NCBI RefSeq assembly: GCF_936928535.1
Contig: NZ_CAKZHY010000052.1
Span: 5,001-69,000, forward strand
Direction: 5' to 3'
DNA from: an uncultured Bradyrhizobium sp.
Lineage (GTDB): Bacteria; Pseudomonadota; Alphaproteobacteria; Rhizobiales; Xanthobacteraceae
Length of the DNA: 64,000 nt
Of the stretch, positions 9,095 through 16,244 are shown piece by piece. The translations under genes were made by a program, and so were the position numbers. Numbering within the stretch: the stretch's first letter is position 1; each line of letters starts with the position of its first letter. A model generated the notes under the pieces. That model searched no databases, was not told the origin of the DNA, and was given only the letters and a program-made list of their open reading frames with translations.

Positions 9095-10402
9095 CTATTT
9101 TGCGAACGCCGTCTCCATCGCCTTCCTTGTCTTGATCGTCTCGTTGCCCGCGTCGAACTCGACGTCGCTCCAGCGCACGATCTCGCCATGGGCGACGTCG
9201 TGCTTCAGCTTGAGGCGGTGGGCGAGGCCGATCGGCAGGGCGCCTGCCTTCAGGCTCGCGGCCGCCGGCACCAGCTTGCCCCACACCGTGTAGCCGCCTT
9301 CGCCGTCCAGCATCTCGCCGGCGCGCAAATTGCGTTTTGCGACCGAGGCGACGTCGCCGCGGAAGCCGAAAGCCTGCCCGGTCGGCTCGCCCCGCAGCGC
9401 CGCCGACAGCACCGAGATGTTCAGCTCGAGCCCGATCAGATGATAGGGCTTGTACATCGCCGCAAAGCGCCCGCTGGCATCGGTCTTCAGGCCGTATTGC
9501 TTGAAACAGTCCGCCGCGTAGTCGTTCGGTGCCTCCAGCACGACATAGACGCCCCAGCGCAAGTCGCGAAACACCGGCCGGCCGTCGCGTTCGAGCGAGG
9601 AAACCACTTCCACGACACCCGACCGCTCCAGCACGCCGCCGCGCGACCGCGGCCGCATGATGTGCGGCAAATCGTCGACGCCGCAGGGCGGAAACAGCAA
9701 TCCCTCTGAGGGCACGTCGAGGGCGCAGGCATTTGCGATCGCAGCCATCTCGATCGCCGATTTGGTGCCGTCGAGGAAGGAGTTGAACATCTGCGGGTTC
9801 ATGCCGGCCGACTGCGCCTCGCCCGCGGTCAGACCATAATGCTGCCAGACGCCGTGGGGCGTCACGTCGTGATAGGCAGGCAGATATTTTGTCCCTTTGC
9901 CGGCGGCGACGACGTGGAAGCCGGTGGCACGAGCCCAGTCGACCATCTCGGCCGTCAGCGCCGGCTGGTCGCCATAGGCGAGCGAATAGACCACGCCCGC
10001 CTTGCGCGCTTCCTCGGCAAGCAGCGGGCCGGCGAGCACGTCAGCCTCGACATTGACCATCACGATATGCTTGCCCGCCGCGATCGCGGCGCGCGCGTGG
10101 CGGATGCCGACGGCCGGGTTGCCGGTCGCCTCCACCACGACATCCATCGCGCCGCCGGCAATTGCGCGTGCGCCATCATCGGTGAAGACGGTCGCGGCGA
10201 TGCGCTCGGCGCTCCACCCCACGGTGCGGCAGGCCTCGCGCGCGCGGTCGCGGTCGATATCGACGATGATGGGCACCTCGAGCCCCGGCGTGTGCGGCAC
10301 CTGCGCCAGAAACATCGAGCCGAATTTGCCGGCGCCGACAAGCGCGACACGGACAGGCTTGCCGGCGGACGCGCGGGCCTGGAGGAGGCGGAAGAGGTTC
10401 AT
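9095..10402 (-). CDS. Homoserine-dehydrogenase-like oxidoreductase with C-terminal SAF domain
   Basis: 435 residues. An N-terminal Rossmann domain has VALVGAGKFGSMFL at about residues 20-33. A central dehydrogenase domain follows, then a C-terminal SAF domain from about residue 350 (GEMLDGEGGYTVWGKLVPA). This is the architecture of predicted homoserine dehydrogenases with a SAF domain (COG4091), whose substrates are mostly unknown. The ATG at 10402 has an AGGA upstream; a TTG at 10420 is less likely. It is the last gene of a leftward set with a PhyH dioxygenase and a GntR regulator, with a palindromic repeat between it and the dioxygenase. Confidence 0.75.
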   Translation of the reverse strand: MNLFRLLQARASAGKPVRVALVGAGKFGSMFLAQVPHTPGLEVPIIVDIDRDRAREACRTVGWSAERIAATVFTDDGARAIAGGAMDVVVEATGNPAVGIRHARAAIAAGKHIVMVNVEADVLAGPLLAEEARKAGVVYSLAYGDQPALTAEMVDWARATGFHVVAAGKGTKYLPAYHDVTPHGVWQHYGLTAGEAQSAGMNPQMFNSFLDGTKSAIEMAAIANACALDVPSEGLLFPPCGVDDLPHIMRPRSRGGVLERSGVVEVVSSLERDGRPVFRDLRWGVYVVLEAPNDYAADCFKQYGLKTDASGRFAAMYKPYHLIGLELNISVLSAALRGEPTGQAFGFRGDVASVAKRNLRAGEMLDGEGGYTVWGKLVPAAASLKAGALPIGLAHRLKLKHDVAHGEIVRWSDVEFDAGNETIKTRKAMETAFAK

Positions 10403-10424
10403 GGCGGTGTGTCCTGACAATGAT

Positions 10425-10596
10425 CGTGTCCCGGACGCGGTGCGGCGCCACCAGCGCGTTCACGCGCGTCTTCGACGCGCTATGGTGCCGCTCCGCAGAG
10501 CCGGGACCCAGAAAAGAAAACTATCCGCGTGGCATGGGCCCCGGCTCTGCAGCGCACCGTCGAAGAGACGCTGCGCTGCGGCCGGGGCACGAGCGT
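10425..10596. repeat. Dispersed palindromic intergenic repeat, family A, copy 1
   Basis: An element of about 170 bp that starts CGTGTCCCGGACGC and ends with a near-complement of this, with an internal GCAGAGCCGGGACCC block and a matching CCCGGCTCTGCAGCGC block. Two shorter relatives lie at 16118-16237 and 24868-24983. It fills the gap between two leftward genes. Confidence 0.75.
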
Positions 10597-10599
10597 GTC

Positions 10600-11400
10600 T
10601 TACTCCGCCGCCTGCCTTGGCGCACGAGCCAGCCGCACCAGGGCGTCATCATCCACCGTCTTGATCGGCGTGAAATCGCGATGCGCGATATATTCCGGCC
10701 GCGTCGGGGTGCGGATGTAGTTCGAGACGGCGTTGAGCGTCAGGTACACGATCTTGCGCGGGTAGGGCGTGATGTTGCCGCTTGATCCGTGCACCAGATT
10801 GCCGTGGAACATCAGCATGCCGCCGGGTTTGCCGGTCGGCGCGACGATGCCGCCCTGCTTGACGAGGCGCGTCACGGTGTCCTCGTCCAGTGTCCACAGC
10901 GGATAGGAGGTGGTGGCGAGGTCATGCGAGGCCTCGAGATCGCCGGCATTCTGGCTGCGCGGCACCAGCATCAGGGGGCCGTTGATCGGCATCACCTCGT
11001 CGAGGAAGATCGCAATGTTCATCGCGCGCGGCTCCGGCATGCCGTCGTCGCGCTTCCAGGTGCCGTAATCCTGGTGCCACTGCCAGACGTCGCCGGTGAA
11101 GGCCGATTTCGCGTTGATCTTGAACTGGTGCATGTAGACGGGCTCGCCGAACACCTGCTCGACCGGATCGATCATGCGCGGATGGGCGCCGAGCACGCCG
11201 AAAGCCTCGTTGTAGAGATGCGCGGCAAAGGCCGTGCGCGGCGCGCCGCTCTTCTCGCGCCAGACCTCCGGCCGGTTGGTATCGTAAATCCCGACGGCCT
11301 CATGGGCGAGGAAATCGACCTCTTCCTGGGTGAACAATTCGGGCAGGAACAGCCAGCCCTCGCGGTCGAAGAACTCCAATTGCTCCTGGGACAGTTTCAT
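10600..11400 (-). CDS. PhyH-family Fe(II)/2-oxoglutarate dioxygenase
   Basis: 266 residues of the phytanoyl-CoA dioxygenase family. The iron-binding HxD is seen in WHQDYG (after VWQ, about residues 126-131). The distal His lies in GNLVHGSSGN, and the Arg of RKIVYLTLN probably holds 2-oxoglutarate. It resembles ectoine hydroxylase and related small-molecule hydroxylases more than true phytanoyl-CoA enzymes. It sits between the GntR regulator and the SAF dehydrogenase in the same direction, so it may hydroxylate a compound that the dehydrogenase then oxidises. The substrate is not known. Confidence 0.85.
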   Translation of the reverse strand: MKLSQEQLEFFDREGWLFLPELFTQEEVDFLAHEAVGIYDTNRPEVWREKSGAPRTAFAAHLYNEAFGVLGAHPRMIDPVEQVFGEPVYMHQFKINAKSAFTGDVWQWHQDYGTWKRDDGMPEPRAMNIAIFLDEVMPINGPLMLVPRSQNAGDLEASHDLATTSYPLWTLDEDTVTRLVKQGGIVAPTGKPGGMLMFHGNLVHGSSGNITPYPRKIVYLTLNAVSNYIRTPTRPEYIAHRDFTPIKTVDDDALVRLARAPRQAAE

Positions 11401-11421
11401 GGGTCGTCCTCCTGTTATTTT

Positions 11422-11514
11422 GTCATTCCGGGGCGCGACGAAGCCGCGAGCCCGGAATCTATTTATCCGCAGCGCGTGCCGTTCGATGGATTCCGGGCTC
11501 GCGCCCCGGAATGA
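11422..11514. repeat. Dispersed palindromic intergenic repeat, family B, copy 1
   Basis: An inverted repeat of about 93 bp that begins GTCATTCCGGGGCGCG and ends CGCGCCCCGGAATGAC, with inner arms CCCGGAATC and GGATTCCGGG. Relatives lie at 26249-26344 and 47982-48057. It sits between the PhyH and GntR genes. Confidence 0.8.
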
Positions 11515-11517
11515 CGG

Positions 11518-12195
11518 CTACGCCGCCACCTCGTCCGTCGCCCTCAATCTCTCCTCGGTCATCCGTCCCGCTGTCTGCGCGTGCGCAAGCGCCGCGCGCT
11601 CGGCCGCATCAGCGTCGCCCGCGAGAATGTGTTTTGCGATGTCGGCATGCTCCGCCCAAGCGCTGCCGCGGTAATCGAGCTCCGACAGCACGGTTGCCAT
11701 CGAGCGGCGCATATGGGGCCATTGCGGCGTGATCGTTTCCTCGATCACGGGATTGCCGGCGAGCTGATAGATGGCGCGGTGGAATTCGACATCGAGCGCG
11801 ATCAGGTCAGCGAGCGCAGTCTTGCGATCGATGCCGCGTGCGGCGGCGAGCGCTGCCTCCAGCCGCGCGCATCCGGCCGCGTCGGTTCCGGCACGCTGGG
11901 CTGCAAGGCGGGCCGCGAGCGCGTCGATGGCGCCGCGCACCTCGTAGAGCTGGCGGATGCGCGCGGGATCGAGCTGGGTGACTTCAAAGCCGCGCTTGCC
12001 GCTTTCGGCCACGAGACCCTGCCGGTGCAACAGATGCAGCGCATGCGACACCGGCTGGCGCGAGACGCCGAGCTTGTCGGCAAGCTCGTTCTGCCGGATG
12101 CGCTGGCCGGGCTGGAGCGTGCGATCGGAGATCGCTTCCAGGATCCTTGCGTAGACCTGGTCGATCAGGTTCGGGAGCGGGTCGAGAGGAATCAC
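11518..12195 (-). CDS. GntR-family regulator (FCD subfamily)
   Basis: 225 residues. An N-terminal winged helix has RIRQNELADKLGVSRQPVSHAL and VAESGKRGFEV at residues 30-75. The C-terminal all-helical FCD domain carries Asp and His residues (LIALDVEFHRAIYQLAGNP, and a late AEHADI) that usually bind a metal and a carboxylate effector. A perfect 20-bp palindrome lies 19 bp upstream of its start and is the obvious operator. The dioxygenase and dehydrogenase genes follow on the same strand, so autoregulation of the whole unit is likely. Confidence 0.88.
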   Translation of the reverse strand: MIPLDPLPNLIDQVYARILEAISDRTLQPGQRIRQNELADKLGVSRQPVSHALHLLHRQGLVAESGKRGFEVTQLDPARIRQLYEVRGAIDALAARLAAQRAGTDAAGCARLEAALAAARGIDRKTALADLIALDVEFHRAIYQLAGNPVIEETITPQWPHMRRSMATVLSELDYRGSAWAEHADIAKHILAGDADAAERAALAHAQTAGRMTEERLRATDEVAA

Positions 12196-12214
12196 GCCGG
12201 CGGCTCCGAAAAGG

Positions 12215-12234
12215 GAATACGGAATTCCGTATTC
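12215..12234. promoter_or_regulatory. Perfect 20-bp palindrome, probable GntR operator
   Basis: The sequence GAATACGGAATTCCGTATTC is identical to its own reverse complement. It lies just upstream of the leftward GntR gene. Size and symmetry fit a dimeric FCD-type GntR protein. I found no second copy upstream of the dioxygenase or dehydrogenase genes, so this site may control all three. Confidence 0.65.
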
Positions 12235-12334
12235 AAAGGTATCTCAGGAGGGCAGAGCCGTCAATGCCGGGCTTTGTCGCGTAAGCCTTTGATTTTATTG
12301 AAGGGGTCTACTGTGCATGGGGTTGTTTTCGAGT

Positions 12335-13192
12335 TCAGCGCTCAAGCACCTCCACATCCAGCGTCGCAATCCGCTCGGCATCGGCCAACGCCTCGATCCC
12401 GGCGATGCGGCCGCCGCTGAAGCTGAAGCGCAGCGCAATGCGCAGATGTCCGCCGAGGATGACAGCGACCCCCATCTCGCCATCGACCAGCGCGGTGCGT
12501 GCCGCCTGCGCGCGGCCCTTGTAGAGCTGGGCGACTGCCGCCGCGCCGCGGATCTCCGGCAGCGTGCCGAGCCGCACCACGGCGTCGTCGGCGCGGAACA
12601 CGACGTCAGGGTCGAGCACCGCCAGCAGCCCTTCGAAATCGCCCTCGCGTGAGGCCTTGAGGAACGCATCGACGATCATGCGCTGATGCGACAGGTCCGC
12701 CTCCGGCACCGGTGCGCCCTGCACGCGCCGCCTTGCCCGGCTCGCCAATTGCCGGGAGGCATCGACCGAGCGGCCGACGATCGGCGCGATCTCCTCGAAG
12801 GGCACCGCGAACATGTCGTGCAGCACGAAGGCAAGCCGCTCCGCAGGCTGCAATGTCTCGAGCACGACGAGAAGGGCCGCGCCGACGGAATCGGCCATCT
12901 CCGCCTCGCGCGCCTGCGTCTCGTCGACCGGCTCGGGCACATCCGGGCTCATCGGATCTTCCTTGCGCGACTTGCGCGCGCGCAGCATGTCGAGGCAGAT
13001 CCGTGCGACCACGGTGGTCAGCCAGCCCTTGAGGTTTGCGACATCGGACGTATCGCTCCGGCTCAGCCGCAGCCAGGCTTCCTGCACGGCGTCGTCGACC
13101 TCGCCGCGCGCACCCAATATCCGGTAGGCGACGGCGCGCAAGTAATCGCGGTTGGCCTCGAACTGCCGGGTCAGAAAATTTTCGTCAGTCAT
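12335..13192 (-). CDS. ECF sigma factor of the ECF41 (SigJ-like) type
   Basis: 285 residues. Region 2 covers about residues 10-75 (RAVAYRILGARGEVDDAVQEAWLRL), and region 4 about 105-165 (LQPAERLAFVLHDMFAVPFEEIAPIVGRS). A C-terminal SnoaL-like domain from about 170 to the end contains FSGGRIAGIEAL. This extra domain marks ECF41, in which it modulates sigma activity in place of a separate anti-sigma factor. No anti-sigma gene is adjacent. The gene faces away from a carboxymuconolactone-decarboxylase-like gene, the usual ECF41 partner and target. Confidence 0.88.
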   Translation of the reverse strand: MTDENFLTRQFEANRDYLRAVAYRILGARGEVDDAVQEAWLRLSRSDTSDVANLKGWLTTVVARICLDMLRARKSRKEDPMSPDVPEPVDETQAREAEMADSVGAALLVVLETLQPAERLAFVLHDMFAVPFEEIAPIVGRSVDASRQLASRARRRVQGAPVPEADLSHQRMIVDAFLKASREGDFEGLLAVLDPDVVFRADDAVVRLGTLPEIRGAAAVAQLYKGRAQAARTALVDGEMGVAVILGGHLRIALRFSFSGGRIAGIEALADAERIATLDVEVLER

Positions 13193-13193
13193 C

Positions 13194-13220
13194 AGTCACA
13201 TTCCCTCGTCGCGATCCGTC
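13194..13220 (+). promoter_or_regulatory. Candidate ECF41 promoter
   Basis: AGTCACA at 13194-13200 and CGTC at 13217-13220, with 16 bases between, resemble the published ECF41 pattern of TGTCACA and CGTC. The pair faces the AhpD-like gene at 13290. It overlaps the start of the sigma gene on the other strand. Confidence 0.45.
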
Positions 13221-13289
13221 ATGCCCATGACGAAGCCAATCCGGCCGATGTGACCGGAACCTTCGAAGTTCGATAGATGGAGACGCGAC

Positions 13290-13748
13290 ATGATGCACGC
13301 CCGCATGAATCACCCGGTGATGGTCCTGCCCGAGGCCATGAACCACCTGCAAGCCCTCGCCAACCTCACCAAGCAGGGTCTGCCGGAAAAGCTCCTGGAA
13401 CTGGTGCATCTGCGCGCCAGCCAGATCAACGGCTGCAGCGTCTGTGTCGACATGCATCCCAAGATCGCCCGCAAGCTCGGCGAAACCGACGAGCGGCTGT
13501 TCGCAGTCTCCGCCTGGCGCGAGGTGCCCTATTTCACCGACGCCGAACGCGCGGCGCTGGCGCTGACGGAGGCGGTCACGCGCGTTGCCGATCGTGAGGA
13601 CCCGGTGCCGGATGCGATCTGGAACGAGGCCTCCAAACATTTTGACGAACGCGAGCTTGCAACCCTGATCCTCGCGATCGCGACAATCAACGTCTGGAAC
13701 CGGCTGAATGCGACCATCAAGATGCCAGTCGGCGTCTGGAAGGTGTGA
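13290..13748 (+). CDS. Carboxymuconolactone decarboxylase / AhpD-like protein
   Basis: 152 residues. The motif CSVCVDMHPKIARK has the CxxC and following His of the AhpD alkylhydroperoxidase core, so a thiol peroxidase or reductase role is more likely than decarboxylation. GGAG lies upstream of the ATG at 13290. It is divergent from the ECF41 sigma gene, with a matching candidate promoter between them, and is the predicted target of that sigma factor. A perfect hairpin separates it from the convergent hydrolase genes. Confidence 0.88.
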   Translation: MMHARMNHPVMVLPEAMNHLQALANLTKQGLPEKLLELVHLRASQINGCSVCVDMHPKIARKLGETDERLFAVSAWREVPYFTDAERAALALTEAVTRVADREDPVPDAIWNEASKHFDERELATLILAIATINVWNRLNATIKMPVGVWKV

Positions 13749-13761
13749 GGCCTTTTACTCC

Positions 13762-13789
13762 CACTCTCCCCCGGGACGCGGGGAGAGTG
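13762..13789. terminator. Hairpin between convergent genes
   Basis: A perfect 10-bp stem (CACTCTCCCC and GGGGAGAGTG) with an eight-base loop. It fills the space between the AhpD-like gene and the leftward hydrolase gene. No T run follows it in the + direction. Confidence 0.5.
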
Positions 13790-14602
13790 CTACGCCGTGA
13801 GGAACTGGCTCACGGCGTCGCCGAATTCCTGCGGCGCCTGCTCGAACATCCAGTGTCCGGCATTGGGAATCACCGCCGTCTGCGCGCCCGCGATGTGCGC
13901 GGCCAGCACGCGCCACATCACCGACAGGCTGCCGGTGGTGGCGCCGCCGCCGATCAGCAGCGTCGGCGTCTTGATCGCCTGCGCATCGCTGAGCGTATAA
14001 GGCCGGCGCTGCTCATTGATCTGGCCGAGGAAGGTCAGCGCGTTGTCGCGCAATTGCTGTTTTGCAGCCGCCGGCACGCGCCGCCACGAGCCATCGCCTT
14101 CGATGCCTTCATGGAAGTTTTGCAGCGCGCCCTCGATGTCGCCGGCGCGGATCATCTCGACCGAGCGTATCGTCTTCGCCGCGAGCGGTGGATATGCCGG
14201 CGTGCCTTCCGGCACCGGCAGGCTGGCGTCGAGATCGCCGCCCGGCTCGGCCAGCACCAGTTTTCGCAATAGGTCAGGCCGCGCCTGCGCGACACGAAAC
14301 GCGATGTGCCCGCCACGCGAATGGCCCATCAGGTCGACCGGTCCTGACTTGACCTGTTCGATGAAGGCAATCACGTCGGAGACGTGCTGCGCCATCTTGT
14401 AATCGTCGCCGACGGCGTCCCAATGCTCGGGAAAGAAATGCCGCAAGCTGACCGCGATCACGCGGTGGTTCTTCGACAGCGGGCCGAGCACCGAATACCA
14501 GGTGCGGAAATCGCCGAGCGTGCCGTGCACGCAGACCAGCGGATGGCCCTCGCCGACTTCGAGATAGGCCATGTCGTAACCATTGACGCGAAAGCTCTGC
14601 AT
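13790..14602 (-). CDS. Alpha/beta-fold hydrolase (paralogue 1)
   Basis: 270 residues. The oxyanion region is VCVHGTLGDFRTW near residue 25. The nucleophile elbow is GHSRGG near residue 95, and the catalytic His is in NAGHWMFEQAP near the C-terminus. This is a soluble epoxide-hydrolase or esterase-like protein of unknown substrate. It follows a paralogue of almost equal length (14605-15423) with a gap of two bases, so the pair arose by tandem duplication and is cotranscribed. Confidence 0.85.
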   Translation of the reverse strand: MQSFRVNGYDMAYLEVGEGHPLVCVHGTLGDFRTWYSVLGPLSKNHRVIAVSLRHFFPEHWDAVGDDYKMAQHVSDVIAFIEQVKSGPVDLMGHSRGGHIAFRVAQARPDLLRKLVLAEPGGDLDASLPVPEGTPAYPPLAAKTIRSVEMIRAGDIEGALQNFHEGIEGDGSWRRVPAAAKQQLRDNALTFLGQINEQRRPYTLSDAQAIKTPTLLIGGGATTGSLSVMWRVLAAHIAGAQTAVIPNAGHWMFEQAPQEFGDAVSQFLTA

Positions 14603-14604
14603 GA

Positions 14605-15423
14605 TCAGCTCGCCAGGAAATCCAGGACCACTTCGGAGTATTTTTGCGGCGCCTGCTCGAACATCGGATGCGTCGCGTTCGGGATGATCGCCGTTTTGGA
14701 ATAGGGTACGTGCGCGGCCAGCGCATGCAGCACTTTCGGCAGCAGGCCCTTGGTCCGCGCGCCCAGGATGAACAGTGTCGGCATCCTGATCGCCTCCGAA
14801 TCCGCTTTCGAGAACGGCGGACGGTTGTCGCGGACCTGACCGATCAGCGTATAGGCATTGTCTCGTAGATTTTGCTTCACCATCGCCGGCAGCCGCGACC
14901 AGGTGCCGGCGCCTTCCAGCGTGTCGACGAAGACGGCAAGCCCGCCGTCGACATCGCCTGCCGCGATCTTCTCGGCCGAGGCGGTGAAACGCGCCAGCGG
15001 CGGCGAGGGGCCGCCGGCATAGTCAGGGTCAAGGCTCGCGTCGAGCTCGCCGCCGGGTTCGGCGAGCACCAGTCGCCGCAGCAGATCGGGCCGCTGCTGC
15101 GCCACGCGGAAGCAGATGTGGCCGCCGCGGGAATGGCCCATCAGATCGACGGGGCCGAGATCGAGCTTCTCGATGAAGGCGATGACGTCACTGACATGCT
15201 GGGCGATCGAATAGGTGTCGCCGACGCCGTCCCATTTTGCCGGGAAGAAGTGCCGGAGGCTGGGGACGATCATCCGGTGCCGCTGCGTCAGCGGCCCAAG
15301 CACGCAGCCCCAGACGCGGAAGTCCGAAAGCGAGCCGTGTACGCAGACCAGCGGCGGCCTGTCTCGGTCCTCGCCCACGTCGAGATAGGGCATGTCGTAT
15401 CCAAGGACGTGGAGGCTTTGCAT
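14605..15423 (-). CDS. Alpha/beta-fold hydrolase (paralogue 2)
   Basis: 272 residues from the ATG at 15423. This start aligns with the paralogue downstream (MQSLHVLGYDMPYLDVGE against MQSFRVNGYDMAYLEVGE); a TTG at 15498 would add 25 residues not present in the paralogue. VCVHGSLSDFRVW, GHSRGGH and NATHPMFEQAPQ hold the oxyanion region, nucleophile Ser and catalytic His. It is the first gene of a two-gene leftward unit. The repeat-free start region faces the rightward methyltransferase gene. Confidence 0.82.
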   Translation of the reverse strand: MQSLHVLGYDMPYLDVGEDRDRPPLVCVHGSLSDFRVWGCVLGPLTQRHRMIVPSLRHFFPAKWDGVGDTYSIAQHVSDVIAFIEKLDLGPVDLMGHSRGGHICFRVAQQRPDLLRRLVLAEPGGELDASLDPDYAGGPSPPLARFTASAEKIAAGDVDGGLAVFVDTLEGAGTWSRLPAMVKQNLRDNAYTLIGQVRDNRPPFSKADSEAIRMPTLFILGARTKGLLPKVLHALAAHVPYSKTAIIPNATHPMFEQAPQKYSEVVLDFLAS

Positions 15424-15563
15424 TCGGGGCTCGTCGGAAGGGGCGCGGAACTCCTGTGCAAGATTCCCGGAAACCGGGTGGATCGCAACTATTTCCAAGC
15501 CTAGATTTGGGCCTAGATGACAATGGGGGCACGCGAGAAGGACGCAAGCCCAGGAACCAAGCC

Positions 15564-16106
15564 ATGACCGACCAGCATTTTGCTCTGTTCGACACCAAGA
15601 TCGGCCTCTGCGCCATCGCCTGGGGACCGCGCGGCATCAACGGCACGCAGCTGCCGATGGGCGGCGAACAGAAGATCCGCACCCGCATCAGCCAGCGTCA
15701 TGCTGATGCCACCGAAGCCGAACCGACGCCCGAGGTGCAGCACGCGATCGACCGCATGACGAAATTGCTTGCGGGTGGGCACGACGACCTCGCCGATATC
15801 GAGCTCGATCTCGACGGCGTGCCCGAGTTCAATCGCGGCGTCTACGAGATCGCCCGCGCGATCCCGCCCGGCAAGACCATCACTTATGGCGACATCGCCA
15901 AGCAGCTCGGCGGCGTCCAGCTGTCGCGCGACGTCGGCCAGGCGCTCGGCCGCAACCCGTGCCCGATCGTCGTGCCCTGCCATCGCGTGCTCGCTGCTGG
16001 CAACAAGCCCGGCGGCTTCTCGGCGAATGGCGGTGTGGTGACCAAGCTGAAGATGCTCGAGATCGAGGGCGCGCTGGTGAACCATACGCCGAGCTTGTTT
16101 GATTGA
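15564..16106 (+). CDS. ogt: Methylated-DNA-protein cysteine methyltransferase
   Basis: 180 residues. The C-terminal DNA-repair domain holds the acceptor Cys139 in the PCHRVLAAG motif, preceded by the helix-turn-helix region GDIAKQLGG and RDVGQALGRNP. The protein removes O6-alkyl groups from guanine by transferring them to this Cys, once per molecule. The ATG at 15564 has an AGGA about 9 bases upstream; the longer open frame reading through from 15237 overlaps the hydrolase gene on the other strand and is not used. No Ada-type regulatory domain is present, so it belongs to the Ogt class. Confidence 0.92.
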   Translation: MTDQHFALFDTKIGLCAIAWGPRGINGTQLPMGGEQKIRTRISQRHADATEAEPTPEVQHAIDRMTKLLAGGHDDLADIELDLDGVPEFNRGVYEIARAIPPGKTITYGDIAKQLGGVQLSRDVGQALGRNPCPIVVPCHRVLAAGNKPGGFSANGGVVTKLKMLEIEGALVNHTPSLFD

Positions 16107-16117
16107 GGTAGTGTTGG

Positions 16118-16237
16118 TCGTGCCCCGGACGCAGTGCGGCACAAAGTGCTGCACTGCTGAGCAGGGGCCCAGACCAGGCGAGATGGTCCCGGCTCTGCGG
16201 CGCTCCGCTATGCGCTGCGCCGCGTCCGGGACACGAG
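16118..16237. repeat. Dispersed palindromic intergenic repeat, family A, copy 2
   Basis: About 120 bp beginning CGTGCCCCGGACGCAGTGCGGC and ending GCGCCGCGTCCGGGACACGA, with an internal GGTCCCGGCTCTGCGG block. It lies between the convergent ogt and acyl-CoA ligase genes and can fold into a long hairpin. Confidence 0.78.
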
Positions 16238-16244
16238 ACCTTCC

